Origin: Devosia sp.
Lineage (GTDB): Bacteria; Pseudomonadota; Alphaproteobacteria; Rhizobiales; Devosiaceae
Direction: 5' to 3'
NCBI RefSeq assembly: GCF_028290435.1
Contig: NZ_JAQGJV010000099.1
Span: 1-51,470, forward strand
Length of the DNA stretch: 51,470 nt
Positions 9,217 through 17,655 of the stretch are shown here, piece after piece; within the stretch, counting starts at the first letter, position 1; every line of letters starts with the position of its first letter. The notes under the pieces are model-generated. The model saw nothing but the letters and a program-made list of their open reading frames with translations. It did not search any database and was not told the origin of the DNA. The translations under genes and the position numbers were made by a program.

Positions 9217-10070
9217 GCTCCCATGCGGCGCAGGCGGCTGCGCGGGTCGATATATTCGTTGAGCGACACGGCCAGCAGGAACAGCCCGATGAACAGCAAC
9301 ACGACGATGATCACCGGGATCAGGATCCACCACCACACGCCCACCACCATGGCTGAGTGATTGTTGGCCCAGTAGAGCGTGGTGCCGACAGTGGGGATAT
9401 TGATATTGGTGAAGCCGAGCACGGCGAGCGTTACTTCCAGCCCGATCGACCAGATCATGTTGGCCATGGTGGTGGCGAAGATAATCGGCATCACATAGGG
9501 CAGGTGTTCCTGCAGCATAATCTTGACCGGCGACATGCCAGCGAACACCGCTTGCCGGGTGAATTCGCGATGGCGCAGTCCCAGAGTCACCGAACGGATC
9601 AAGCGGGCGTCATAGGGCCAGCCGAAGCAGGCCATCACGAGCGCCAGCGTGAAGCCGTTCAGATTGCTGCGCATGACGAAGTAGAACAGGATCAGGATTG
9701 GGAAGATCGGGATGGCGACGAAGATGTCGTTGATGAACATCAGCACGCGGTCGACCCAGCCGCCCAGATAGCCTGCCGCCAGGCCCACGCCGATCGAGAG
9801 GATGCGCGAGAGCAGCGCCACGGTCAGCCCGAAAGTCAGGGTGTTGCGGAAGGCGAAGCTGAGTTGCCAGAACATGTCCTGGCCGCGCGAATTGCTGCCG
9901 AACCAGTATTGGGCGCCGGGCGGCTGGTCGGGAATGGCGAGATAAACCTGGGTCGGATCGACCGGCGAGAAGAAGCTCAGGCAGGCGAAGGTGACGATCA
10001 GCGCGACCAGGATGGCGCCGATGGTGAATTCGATATTGTAGCGGACGAGGTCGCGCAGGACTGCAAACAT
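9213..10070 (-). CDS. Family-5 ABC importer permease (DppC type)
   Basis: Inner-membrane permease of 285 residues with six predicted helices. The N-terminal cytoplasmic segment and first helix (about residues 17-36) are followed by a periplasmic part with GAQYWFGSNSRGQDMFWQLS, typical of DppC/OppC. The EAA loop is around FTRQAVFAGMSPVKIMLQEHLP. The start ATG at 10070 lies only four bases after the stop of the partner permease. The ORF ends in a four-base overlap with the first ATPase gene. Confidence 0.9.
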   Translation of the reverse strand: MFAVLRDLVRYNIEFTIGAILVALIVTFACLSFFSPVDPTQVYLAIPDQPPGAQYWFGSNSRGQDMFWQLSFAFRNTLTFGLTVALLSRILSIGVGLAAGYLGGWVDRVLMFINDIFVAIPIFPILILFYFVMRSNLNGFTLALVMACFGWPYDARLIRSVTLGLRHREFTRQAVFAGMSPVKIMLQEHLPYVMPIIFATTMANMIWSIGLEVTLAVLGFTNINIPTVGTTLYWANNHSAMVVGVWWWILIPVIIVVLLFIGLFLLAVSLNEYIDPRSRLRRMGA

Positions 10071-10074
10071 GGAT

Positions 10075-11079
10075 TTACTCCGCCCGAACGCGCGGGTCGA
10101 TCAGGGGGTGCACCAGATCGATGATGAAGATGGCACTGGCGACGGCGATCACGGCGATGCAGGACACCGCCAGCGTGGTGGCGGAGTCGCCGGCATTGAC
10201 CGCAGTGACCAACAGGCTGCCGAGCCCCGGATAGCCGAACACCTGTTCGGTGATGATGGTGCCCGAAAAGATGCCGCCCAGCGTCATGGCCAGCGAGGTC
10301 AATTGCGGCACCATTGCGTTGCGGATGACGTAGCTGAAGACGATGCGATTGCGCCTGACGCCACCGAGTTCGGCAAAGGTCACGTAGTCTTCGGTGACGA
10401 TATTGGACACGAGGGCTCGCATGCCCAAAAACCAGGTGCCGATGCCCACGATGACGAGCGAAGCGGCGGGCAGGATCGAATAGTGCAGCACCGACAGAAT
10501 GAATTCAGGCGTCCAGGCGGGGCGCACATTCATGGCAAAGCCGCCGCTGATCGGCAGTACCGGCCAGAAGAAGCCGAAGATGATGACCAGCAGGAATGCC
10601 ACGATGTAGTAGGGGATCGGCTGCACGGCGATGGCCAGAATACCCAGCGTCTTGAGGATCTTGGAATTCTGGTAATAGCCAGCGAGGCCCCCGGTGACAT
10701 TGCCTATCAGCCAGGTCAGGACCGTTGAGACCATCAGCAGGCCGAAAGTCCAGGGCATGGCAAGCATGACCAGTTCCATGGCGGGACGGGGAAAGGCCAT
10801 CAGCGAGGGGCCAAAATCGAACGCCAGCAGGCGGCGCAGGAAATTGAAATATTGTTCATGCAGCGGCACGTTGAGGCCGAACAATTCGGTCAGCGTATCG
10901 CGCAGCGACTTGATGGCCTCGGGGCTGTAGCTGGATTGTCCGCTCACCCGCCCGATGATGGATTCGACCGGGCTGATGGGGGACAGATGCGATACCACGA
11001 AGGCGATCGAGCATCCGGCAAAGATAACGGCAAGCAGTTGGATGAATCGCTTGAGGGCGAAAAGAAGATAGGCCTTCAT
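10075..11079 (-). CDS. Family-5 ABC importer permease (DppB type)
   Basis: Inner-membrane permease of 334 residues with the DppB/OppB layout: an N-terminal helix (about 8-30), a periplasmic region and five further helices. The EAA-loop signature is in LVSNIVTEDYVTFAELGGVRRNRIVF. I chose the ATG at 11079, which has AGAGGA about eleven bases upstream; an in-frame TTG at 11088 would place the start almost on top of that site. The gene is separated from the binding-protein gene by about 125 bases holding two stem-loops, which may set the ratio of binding protein to membrane subunits. Confidence 0.9.
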   Translation of the reverse strand: MKAYLLFALKRFIQLLAVIFAGCSIAFVVSHLSPISPVESIIGRVSGQSSYSPEAIKSLRDTLTELFGLNVPLHEQYFNFLRRLLAFDFGPSLMAFPRPAMELVMLAMPWTFGLLMVSTVLTWLIGNVTGGLAGYYQNSKILKTLGILAIAVQPIPYYIVAFLLVIIFGFFWPVLPISGGFAMNVRPAWTPEFILSVLHYSILPAASLVIVGIGTWFLGMRALVSNIVTEDYVTFAELGGVRRNRIVFSYVIRNAMVPQLTSLAMTLGGIFSGTIITEQVFGYPGLGSLLVTAVNAGDSATTLAVSCIAVIAVASAIFIIDLVHPLIDPRVRAE

Positions 11080-11100
11080 CGTCGGCAAGGTCCTCTGGTC

Positions 11101-11190
11101 AGGCGCCCGGCAAAGCCGAGCGCCTGGGGCGTGGGAGGGCGGTTAGGTCCTTGGTGCGTCGCGTTTCCGAGGCGGAAGACCGCGACGCAC
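11101..11190 (-). other. Two tandem stem-loops between binding-protein and permease genes
   Basis: Hairpin 1: GTGCGTCGCG (11154-11163) pairs with CGCGACGCAC (11181-11190), with a further TTCC/GGAA pair inside. Hairpin 2: AGGCGC (11101-11106) pairs with GCGCCT (11120-11125), closing an inner CGGC-AAA-GCCG stem (11108-11118). Neither is followed by a clear U-run in the direction of the operon. Such structures after a binding-protein gene commonly stabilise the upstream message or partly terminate transcription, giving more binding protein than permease. That role is inferred here. Confidence 0.55.
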
Positions 11191-11204
11191 AGTTCCTAAA
11201 GGCT

Positions 11205-13121
11205 CTATGCGCCGGTCGGCTTCAACTGGGTCAGGATGAACTTGGAGTTCGACCAGTTGTTGACGATGTTGGCGTAAGGATTGGACTCGGCGGCCGGGAA
11301 GCCCGTCCAGTAACGGGTGCTGTAGGCCGAGAACACGTTGAACGACATGATCGGGATCACCGGCATTTCGTCGATCATCAGCTTGATGAACTCGTTGCCG
11401 AGCGCCACGTTGGCGTCGTGATCGGTGAACTCGGTGACGCGCATCTTTTCGATGATCGGGTCGAGGCCCGGATTGGTCCAACGCTGCCAGTTGCGCTGCG
11501 TCTGACGTTCGCCAGGCTTGGCGACATAGGACGAGTGCCAGCTGTCGAGGAAGAACGAGAGGTCGGGATTGCCACCCCAGGTCTCGATCGACCAGCCCAT
11601 GGCGACTTCATAGTCACCCAAGGGAAGCTCGTTACCGAAGATGTTCGGTACGGTTTCCGCCGTCGCCTGCACGCCGGCCTGCGACCATTGCTGGGCGATG
11701 TCGGTGCCGAGACGATTGATCACCCCATCGGGGAAGGTCTTGACGGTGAACTTGAACGGCGTGCCGTCCGCGAGCATCCACTGATCGCCCTGCTTGGTGA
11801 GGCCAGCGGCCTCAAGCAGTTCGCCCGCAGCCGCCAGATCCTTTTTCCACCAGCCGAAGCCGAAGGACTTGTGGATAGCCTTTTCGTCGGTCGGCACGGC
11901 GTCGCCAAACTGCGGACGAACCATTTCGGCGATGCGGTTGCCGACGGTGGCGTCGTATGGCTTGATCTTCTGCTTGCCGGTGTCGAGTTCGTAGGCCACC
12001 AGATAGTCCTGCAGGGGGCCGTGGTAGTCGTCGGTGTGGGTGCCGGTCGGCGGCATGGCGATGGCCGACAGGGTCGCCGCGCCGCGATAGGACGCCATCG
12101 ACATTTCCATCGGATCGAGCATCAGGGTCAGTGCCCAGCGGACGCGCTTGTCCTGGAACATCGGGTTCTGATTGTTGAAGATCGCCATTGGCAGGGTCGG
12201 ATCGGGATGCGCATAGGGGAAGCCCGGGAACCAGCCGCGGGCAGTGGAATCCTGCTTGGCCAGCGAGAACATGCCTTCCGGCGACAGATCGTGGATCATG
12301 TCCAGATCGCCGTTGACCATCTCGATCAGGCGCTTGTCGTTGTTCGGGATCGAGCGATAGATGACGTATTTCGGCCCGGGTTCACCCCATTCGGCCATCG
12401 CGGTCTTGTCCCAATCCGCGCGCTTTTCCCAGATATACCAGGCGCCGTTCGGATCGAACGAGTTGAGCGTATAAGGGCCAAGGCCCACCGGCGGGTTGAA
12501 GTCGTACGCCTTGACGTCGGCCTGCTTCTCGAAGATGTGCTTGGGCATGATCCACGCGCCGTTCCAGCGAACGGTGAACAGAGCATGGAAGCGGGCATTG
12601 GCCTTCTTCAGCTTGAAGACGACGGTGTAATCGTCCGGTGTCTCGACGGTGTCGATGGCGTCGGCGAAAGGCGCGCTCCAGGTCATGCCCGGATTGGCAA
12701 TCTGGGTTTCCACCGTGTACTTGACGTCGGCGGCGGTGAATTCGACGCCGTCGCTCCACAGCACACCCTTGCGTAGCTTGGCAGTCATCTCGGTGAATTC
12801 GGCGTTGTACTGCCACGGCTCGCTGGCCAGCTCGTTGTACATCGAGCCCTTGAGGCCGTTGTCCGGATCGATGAACCACAGGGTGTCGAGCACCAGCTGA
12901 TGCGTGCCGTTGGAATTGGACACGCCGTTGCCCGCAACCCACAGGTTGAAGTTGCTCGGATTGACCGAGGGGTTTTCCGGATTGTTGATGATCAGCGTTT
13001 CGTTGCGCGGAAAATCGGTCAGCGACGGCGCCGCTGCCTCGTCCTGCCCGTAGGCCAGGCCTTTTGCCGCAAGCATAAGCGCACCGACGGCGGTGCCCAC
13101 CATGAAGCCACGTCTATCCAT
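11205..13121 (-). CDS. Family-5 extracellular solute-binding protein of the ABC importer
   Basis: Periplasmic receptor that delivers substrate to the adjacent permeases. The 638-residue protein has a signal peptide with a twin-arginine-like start (DRRGFMVG) and a hydrophobic stretch ending near residue 25 (LAYGQDEA). It belongs to the large SBP_bac_5 class: the conserved LRKGVLWSDGVEFTAADV segment is near residues 115-135, and DKRVRWALTL is about residue 325. The size exceeds the usual 500-550 residues. It is the first gene of the importer operon, with a good sigma70-type promoter upstream. A neighbouring arabinofuranosidase gene on the same strand suggests plant oligosaccharides as possible ligand, but peptides cannot be excluded. 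Confidence 0.9.
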   Translation of the reverse strand: MDRRGFMVGTAVGALMLAAKGLAYGQDEAAAPSLTDFPRNETLIINNPENPSVNPSNFNLWVAGNGVSNSNGTHQLVLDTLWFIDPDNGLKGSMYNELASEPWQYNAEFTEMTAKLRKGVLWSDGVEFTAADVKYTVETQIANPGMTWSAPFADAIDTVETPDDYTVVFKLKKANARFHALFTVRWNGAWIMPKHIFEKQADVKAYDFNPPVGLGPYTLNSFDPNGAWYIWEKRADWDKTAMAEWGEPGPKYVIYRSIPNNDKRLIEMVNGDLDMIHDLSPEGMFSLAKQDSTARGWFPGFPYAHPDPTLPMAIFNNQNPMFQDKRVRWALTLMLDPMEMSMASYRGAATLSAIAMPPTGTHTDDYHGPLQDYLVAYELDTGKQKIKPYDATVGNRIAEMVRPQFGDAVPTDEKAIHKSFGFGWWKKDLAAAGELLEAAGLTKQGDQWMLADGTPFKFTVKTFPDGVINRLGTDIAQQWSQAGVQATAETVPNIFGNELPLGDYEVAMGWSIETWGGNPDLSFFLDSWHSSYVAKPGERQTQRNWQRWTNPGLDPIIEKMRVTEFTDHDANVALGNEFIKLMIDEMPVIPIMSFNVFSAYSTRYWTGFPAAESNPYANIVNNWSNSKFILTQLKPTGA

Positions 13122-13189
13122 CTCATCCTCCCTGGGCGGAGCGCCATTCGGCTTCTCCGGTCGAAAGTGCCCTCCAGCACTGTGGGGTC

Positions 13190-13217
13190 ATGCTAGCGCA
13201 TAAGGCGAGTAAGTCAA
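13190..13217 (-). promoter_or_regulatory. Predicted promoter of the ABC importer operon
   Basis: Read on the minus strand, TTGACT (13217-13212) and TAGCAT (13195-13190) are separated by 16 bases, close to a housekeeping-sigma promoter. It lies about 70 bases before the binding-protein start, whose Shine-Dalgarno GGGAGGA is a few bases upstream of the ATG. Immediately upstream of the -35 there is an AT-richer stretch (about 13218-13240) containing a TGATAT half-site, which only weakly resembles the palindromes at the arabinofuranosidase and regulator promoters. Confidence 0.5.
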
Positions 13218-13259
13218 CGTGTTATGTGATATGAACCCGAAACCATGATGAACAATACG

Positions 13260-13289
13260 AATGGGCGCACCTTTGCCGGTGCGCCCATT
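13260..13289 (-). terminator. Likely terminator after the arabinofuranosidase gene
   Basis: A perfect 12-base-pair stem (AATGGGCGCACC, 13260-13271, with GGTGCGCCCATT, 13278-13289) and a six-base loop lie 26 bases after the arabinofuranosidase stop. In the minus direction it is followed by CGTATTGTT, a modest U-rich tail. It would separate the arabinofuranosidase transcript from the importer operon. Confidence 0.6.
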
Positions 13290-13315
13290 GTCAGGTCGGT
13301 GAATGCTCCGTTGCG

Positions 13316-14827
13316 TCAGACTTTTACGCGGAGCATCTGGTAGGAGTAGGGGGGCAGGCTGACCGTGAGGGTGCCATTATCGATGGTGGCGCCGCTGCCT
13401 TTGCGGGGAGCGACGGCGTTCTCGTCGCGGGCGACGTTGACGGCTTCGAGGTTGTTGTGGGTCATGATCTGGTGATCGATGACCGCGCCGGCGGTGAAGC
13501 CTTGCAGGCTGACATCGACCGAGATCGTTTCGCTGGCGTGGCGGTTGACGAGGAAGAAGGCGAGGGTGCCGTCTTCTTCGTTGTGCACGCCGGACACGTC
13601 GACATAGGGCGTGTTGTCGGCATGAGTGCTGTCATAGCCGGGCGAATTGACCAGCAGATTCAGCGCCGTACCGCGACCGAAGATCGAGGCGAAGTAGTAT
13701 GGGTAGTAGATGGTCTGCGCCCAGGCCGGGCCGCCCTTTTCCGTCATGATCGGGGCGATGACGTTCACCAACTGGGCGATGCAGGCAATCTTCACCACGT
13801 CCGAACGGCGGATGAAGGTGTTGAGGATCAGGCCGACCATCAACACGTCTTCGAAATTGTAGATGTCTTCGAGCAGGCCCGGCGCATGCGGCCAGCCGCT
13901 GTTGCCGTCGAGGATTTCGCGATCCTGCTTGTTGGAATGATACCAGACATTCCACTCGTCGAACGAGATGAAGACCTCGCGCTTGCTCTTTCGCTTGGCC
14001 TTGACCTGCAGGATCGTGGAGGCGACCGTCTGGATGTAAGTATCCAGTTTATGGTTCAATGCCAGATAGTTAGCGGTGTTCTTGTCGCGGTTGGCAAAGT
14101 ACATGTGCAGCGAAATATGATCGACGTGATCATAGGTGTGTTCGAGCACGATGCGCTCCCAATCGGGATAGCTGACCATGTCGGAGTTGGATGAGCCGCA
14201 GACGATCAGTTCGAGCTTGCTATCGAACATGCGCATGGCGCGCGCGGTGTTGGCGGCCAGCTTGCCGTATTCGGCGGCATCCTTGTGGCCGACCTGCCAG
14301 GGGCCGTCCATCTCGTTGCCGAGGCACCACATCTTGACGTTCCACGGCTCCTTGCGGCCGTTCTTGATGCGCAGATCGCTCCAATAGCTGCCGCCGGGGT
14401 GGTTCACATATTCAAGGAAGCTGCGGGCTTCATCGACGCCGCGCGAGCCAAGGTTGACTGCAAGCATCATTTCGGTGCCGACGGTTTCGCACCAATCGGC
14501 AAACTCGTGCACGCCCACGGCGTTGCTGTCAGAGGTGTGCCAGGCGAGGTCCAGCCGCGTGGGGCGCTGATCGCGCGGCCCGATGCCGTCTTCCCAGTTA
14601 TAGGCGGAAACAAAGTTACCCCCGGGGTAGCGGACCACCGGCACGTTGAGATCCTTGACCAGCTTGGCCACGTCGCCTCGCATGCCATTGGCATCGGCGG
14701 TCGGGTGATCGGGTTCATAAATGCCAGTATAGATGGCGCGACCGAGGTGCTCGAGGAAGGCCCCATAGACACGATCGTCGATTTTGGAGATCGTGTAATC
14801 CCGATGCGCCGTTACCGTCGCCTTCAT
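13316..14827 (-). CDS. abfA: Alpha-L-arabinofuranosidase, glycoside hydrolase family 51
   Basis: Removes alpha-L-arabinofuranosyl residues from arabinan- or arabinoxylan-derived oligosaccharides. The 503-residue product has the GH51 layout: a TIM barrel followed by a C-terminal beta-sandwich ending in VSLPPYSYQMLRVKV. The acid/base is Glu172 in LGNEMDGPW and the nucleophile Glu291 in SFDEWNVWY, close to the positions in the well-studied Geobacillus enzyme. No signal peptide is seen, so it acts in the cytoplasm on imported oligosaccharides, which fits the importer genes next to it. GGGAGGA precedes the ATG. A palindrome covers the likely -10 region. Confidence 0.93.
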   Translation of the reverse strand: MKATVTAHRDYTISKIDDRVYGAFLEHLGRAIYTGIYEPDHPTADANGMRGDVAKLVKDLNVPVVRYPGGNFVSAYNWEDGIGPRDQRPTRLDLAWHTSDSNAVGVHEFADWCETVGTEMMLAVNLGSRGVDEARSFLEYVNHPGGSYWSDLRIKNGRKEPWNVKMWCLGNEMDGPWQVGHKDAAEYGKLAANTARAMRMFDSKLELIVCGSSNSDMVSYPDWERIVLEHTYDHVDHISLHMYFANRDKNTANYLALNHKLDTYIQTVASTILQVKAKRKSKREVFISFDEWNVWYHSNKQDREILDGNSGWPHAPGLLEDIYNFEDVLMVGLILNTFIRRSDVVKIACIAQLVNVIAPIMTEKGGPAWAQTIYYPYYFASIFGRGTALNLLVNSPGYDSTHADNTPYVDVSGVHNEEDGTLAFFLVNRHASETISVDVSLQGFTAGAVIDHQIMTHNNLEAVNVARDENAVAPRKGSGATIDNGTLTVSLPPYSYQMLRVKV

Positions 14828-14853
14828 CTTATCCTCCCAGTAGTCCCGTTTAT

Positions 14854-14867
14854 CTGATTTATATCAG
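14854..14867. promoter_or_regulatory. Palindromic operator candidate at the arabinofuranosidase promoter
   Basis: CTGATTTATATCAG is a palindrome with five-base arms (CTGAT/ATCAG), 27 bases before the arabinofuranosidase start. On the minus strand it reads CTGATATAAATCAG and contains a TATAAA that is the best -10 candidate, so a bound protein would block transcription. It resembles the site in front of the neighbouring regulator gene (15892-15914): aligned on the minus strand, CTGATATAAATCAG and CTGATACAGAATTG agree at 10 of 14 positions. Confidence 0.5.
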
Positions 14868-14936
14868 TTGTGCCGTTTGTACGTGACGGAACGGGGACGC
14901 GCAAGCGTCTGCGCGGGAGAAATTATCGACGATGGT

Positions 14937-15866
14937 TCAGCGTTCGGTTTGCAGGCGCAGGACGATGTCCTGATCGTAATTGCCAAAGCCCTTGCCGAAA
15001 ATATTGATGCCGCCCGGGTGTTTAGCATCGGCCTTGACGGCAATGCGCAGACGGATCGAGTGGTGGTTTTCCAGGTCAAGGTCGACCAGCGAGATCGGGG
15101 AAATCTTCATCCCATCGACAAAGCTGCCGTCATGGGTGACGCGCCAGGACTTGAGCTTGCCGTACTGGCTGCCCTTCAATTTCCACCAATCGGGTGTGTA
15201 AACGCCGCGTTTGTCCCCGAAATCACCCGGCGACATCCAGGTGCCGATTTCGGTGCCATTGACTGAGAGTGTAATGTCCGAGGGCCAGTCGGCGGAGGTG
15301 CCGGGCACTTCGGAGGACAGTTCCATCGAGAATTCCATGGACTCGATTTTGTTTTGCGCCAGCTTGGCATTATTGGGGAACTGGTATTCCACGTATCCCC
15401 GCGTAAACCAGATCAGACCGGTCTTCATCCGCTCGGGATCGAGGAAGGTATCGGGCACGTCGAGCAGCCCGATAATGCCCTCGCTGGAGCACAGGCCGCA
15501 GGGTGCCGAGACTTCGCAACTGGTGTAAAGCCCAAGCGGCATCGAGACTTCGATGCCGTTGGAGCGCTGCTGGGAGATGTCCTCCTTAAACATTACCAGC
15601 ACCTCGTCGAAGGTGGAATGGCAGATTTTCTGATTGCCCTTGCGGGCCTTCTGCGTCTCGGTGCGGATCAGGCCGGCCTCTTCCAGAATCTGGATATTGG
15701 TGGAGACCGTCGACTGCGGCAGCTCCAGTTTCTCGGCGATGTCATTGCCATTCATCGGCCCATGGACGTGTAGCAGCTTCAAGATCCGGATGCGGATCGT
15801 CGAGGCCAGACCCCGGAGAACCTCGAAATCCTCTTCGGGGTCGACGACGAGAAAATTGCGGCTCAT
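14937..15866 (-). CDS. ArsR-like winged-helix regulator with a large C-terminal domain
   Basis: Predicted local transcriptional regulator, 309 residues. Residues about 10-85 form an ArsR-type winged helix (IRILKLLHVHGPMNGNDIAE, then QSTVSTNIQILEEAGLI). The remaining 220 residues are unlike classical ArsR repressors: a short cysteine cluster (SCEVSAPCGLC, about 117-127) and then a beta-rich region with many Trp and Gly that looks like a carbohydrate-binding fold. A sugar effector is therefore plausible, by inference. The ATG at 15866 begins MSRNFLVVD; the frame is open further upstream, but a palindrome and probable promoter lie there. It sits upstream of the arabinofuranosidase gene in the same direction. 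Confidence 0.75.
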   Translation of the reverse strand: MSRNFLVVDPEEDFEVLRGLASTIRIRILKLLHVHGPMNGNDIAEKLELPQSTVSTNIQILEEAGLIRTETQKARKGNQKICHSTFDEVLVMFKEDISQQRSNGIEVSMPLGLYTSCEVSAPCGLCSSEGIIGLLDVPDTFLDPERMKTGLIWFTRGYVEYQFPNNAKLAQNKIESMEFSMELSSEVPGTSADWPSDITLSVNGTEIGTWMSPGDFGDKRGVYTPDWWKLKGSQYGKLKSWRVTHDGSFVDGMKISPISLVDLDLENHHSIRLRIAVKADAKHPGGINIFGKGFGNYDQDIVLRLQTER

Positions 15867-15891
15867 GGGGATGACTTCACATATGACGAGT

Positions 15892-15914
15892 TGATACCAA
15901 TTCTGTATCAGAAT
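15892..15914. promoter_or_regulatory. Nested palindromes at the regulator's own promoter
   Basis: Two overlapping palindromes: TGATACcaattctGTATCA (15892-15910) and ATTCTGTATCAGAAT (15900-15914, arms ATTCTG/CAGAAT). On the minus strand a TTGATT and TACAGA pair 16 bases apart places the -10 inside the palindrome. The site lies 26 bases before the regulator start and shares the CTGATA core with the palindrome in front of the arabinofuranosidase gene, which suggests autoregulation. Confidence 0.5.
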
Positions 15915-15981
15915 TTGTGATTGAATCAACGCCGTCCAGCACGCAGGCAGCCAGCATGCTGGATTTCTTGATTCACGATAT

Positions 15982-16596
15982 TTAGGGCGAAATCAGCTCC
16001 AAAGTCTGTTCATCGAACAGGGGTGCGTCCTGGCCGGCGATGACGAACAGAATCTTATGCGCGTTATCATGCGCCTCGAAATACTGGATACCGTCGGGCC
16101 AATCGCCGAGGTCACCGCATGGCGGTTCGGGAACTTCGTCGGGGGAAGCCGACTTTTCCAGTTCGGCGGCATATTCGGCATTTGGGACGAAGCTATATCG
16201 GCGGGTGCCGGCGGGTAAGGGGCCGAAATCGGCGTCTTCGGCGACGCAACGGGCGGCGGTCGCAGGATCGGTGTGCTCGGCGTAGATGCGGTTCAGGCCC
16301 GCTTCTTCGGTTTCGCCGTCTTTGAGATCGAAAATCTGGATCACCGGTTCGGCGTCGCCGCCGTCGGAGTACTTTTGCACCACGGTGTTGCCTTCGAAGT
16401 GCAGGTCGATCTTGCGGTCGCCGAAATCGCAGCGTTCAACCCAGGCGGCGAGGCCGACTTTGGCGTCGGAAAGCTTTTCCCAGGCGCAACCGTCATCGGC
16501 GGGGCGCGGGGGTTGGCCGGTCTGGGCGGAGGCGGGGGCGCTGAGCAGGACGGTCAGCGCCAGCAGCGCGAAGGCGGGGAGGGTGGATTTGGTCAT
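15982..16596 (-). CDS. Exported protein of unknown function
   Basis: I do not recognise a family. The 204-residue product has a clear Sec signal peptide (FALLALTVLLSAPASAQ, cleavage likely after residue 24) and a mature part with four cysteines (in GCAWEK, ERCDFG, ARCVAED and EPPCGDL) that could form disulfides in the periplasm. The ATG at 16596 was chosen because the signal peptide begins there; the open frame runs further upstream into the end of the next gene. It follows another exported-protein gene by 28 bases, so the two are probably co-transcribed. Confidence 0.7.
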   Translation of the reverse strand: MTKSTLPAFALLALTVLLSAPASAQTGQPPRPADDGCAWEKLSDAKVGLAAWVERCDFGDRKIDLHFEGNTVVQKYSDGGDAEPVIQIFDLKDGETEEAGLNRIYAEHTDPATAARCVAEDADFGPLPAGTRRYSFVPNAEYAAELEKSASPDEVPEPPCGDLGDWPDGIQYFEAHDNAHKILFVIAGQDAPLFDEQTLELISP

Positions 16597-16624
16597 GGTG
16601 GGTTCCAGCGATGTTGGGGAGCGC

Positions 16625-17491
16625 CTATTGGCGGGTGTCGTTGAGGTCTTTGAGCTTATCGATTTCGGCGGTGTCGCCATCGAAAAAGCCGGTGGCGGCG
16701 TTCCATTGGTACAGCGCGGAATATTGATCGGCGTAGGGGGCCAAGCCGAGGGGTTGGGCGCAGCCGTCCTTGAGGGGGCGGCCGATGTCGTTGATGGTCA
16801 CCTTGATATCGTCATAGGGGGCGGCGGCGAGCGGCTTCTGTGTCGTCAGGTCGAGGGTTTGCGTGCGCTCAAAGCCGCAAAGGAGGGTGCCGGTGCGGAA
16901 GAAGCCGCCGACGCTGCTGAACTTGCCGTTGCGCATGAACAGCACTGCGTCGGCGCTTTGGGTCTGGCCCTCGTTGGCATAATCGCTGCTCGTGACGATG
17001 GCTTGATCATGGGCGCCAATGCGGAAGGGCTGGCCGATGGTGACGGTGTCGCCCATGCTGACATCCATGACGTCGAGCAGTTTTGGGCTGGCATCGTCGC
17101 TGAAGGCGAGCAGCAGCACCGGATCATCCGGGTTGGTGCGCAGGCCGACGGCCGTCAGGATCAGCAGGCGGTTGGCGCCCTCGGATTGGATGGTTCGGGT
17201 CTCGAATGAGGCGAAGCTGACGGTGGTGTCGAAATGGGCGACGAAGGGCTTGCCCATGACGTGGGGGATGGGCTGGGTCGGGGCGGTGCCGGTCGCGATG
17301 GTCTCGTTGAGGCGGAGGTCGGGGACCAGTTGGCGTAACAAGTCGGAATAGCGAAGCTCGGGATGGCCCGGCACAACGGTGTTGATATCCGTATAGGTGA
17401 ATGGCGGTGGCGCGGTCTCGGCGCCGAAGGCCGCAATGGTGCTGAGGGTCAGTGCGAGCAGGGTGGTCCAGGCGCGGCGGATGGGGAACAT
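16625..17491 (-). CDS. Exported protein of unknown function
   Basis: Not recognised. The 288-residue product has a signal peptide (about residues 1-23, TTLLALTLSTIAAFGAE) and a mature region without obvious motifs. Two cysteines (LLCGFERT and KDGCAQPL) may form a disulfide. It is followed by the second exported-protein gene and is divergent from the pair at 17656-19086 across about 165 bases, in which I see no clear operator. Confidence 0.7.
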   Translation of the reverse strand: MFPIRRAWTTLLALTLSTIAAFGAETAPPPFTYTDINTVVPGHPELRYSDLLRQLVPDLRLNETIATGTAPTQPIPHVMGKPFVAHFDTTVSFASFETRTIQSEGANRLLILTAVGLRTNPDDPVLLLAFSDDASPKLLDVMDVSMGDTVTIGQPFRIGAHDQAIVTSSDYANEGQTQSADAVLFMRNGKFSSVGGFFRTGTLLCGFERTQTLDLTTQKPLAAAPYDDIKVTINDIGRPLKDGCAQPLGLAPYADQYSALYQWNAATGFFDGDTAEIDKLKDLNDTRQ

Positions 17492-17655
17492 GAGGTTTCC
17501 GGGGATGGCGCATCGGCAGCGCTACAAGTTGATTGGCGAGCAATGCCCTTATGGATGTGAAGCCAGACTGAACGGCCCATTGGGGGGCGCGACAGCTTCG
17601 CCCCACTATAGGGACGGCGCCGCTCGAACACCTTGAGCCGGTGCAGGGGGCTTTC

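Noticed and set aside
11151..12776. 541-codon open frame on the plus strand opposite the solute-binding protein
   Set aside because: No domain and composition typical of antisense frames; the minus-strand product has a signal peptide and family motifs.
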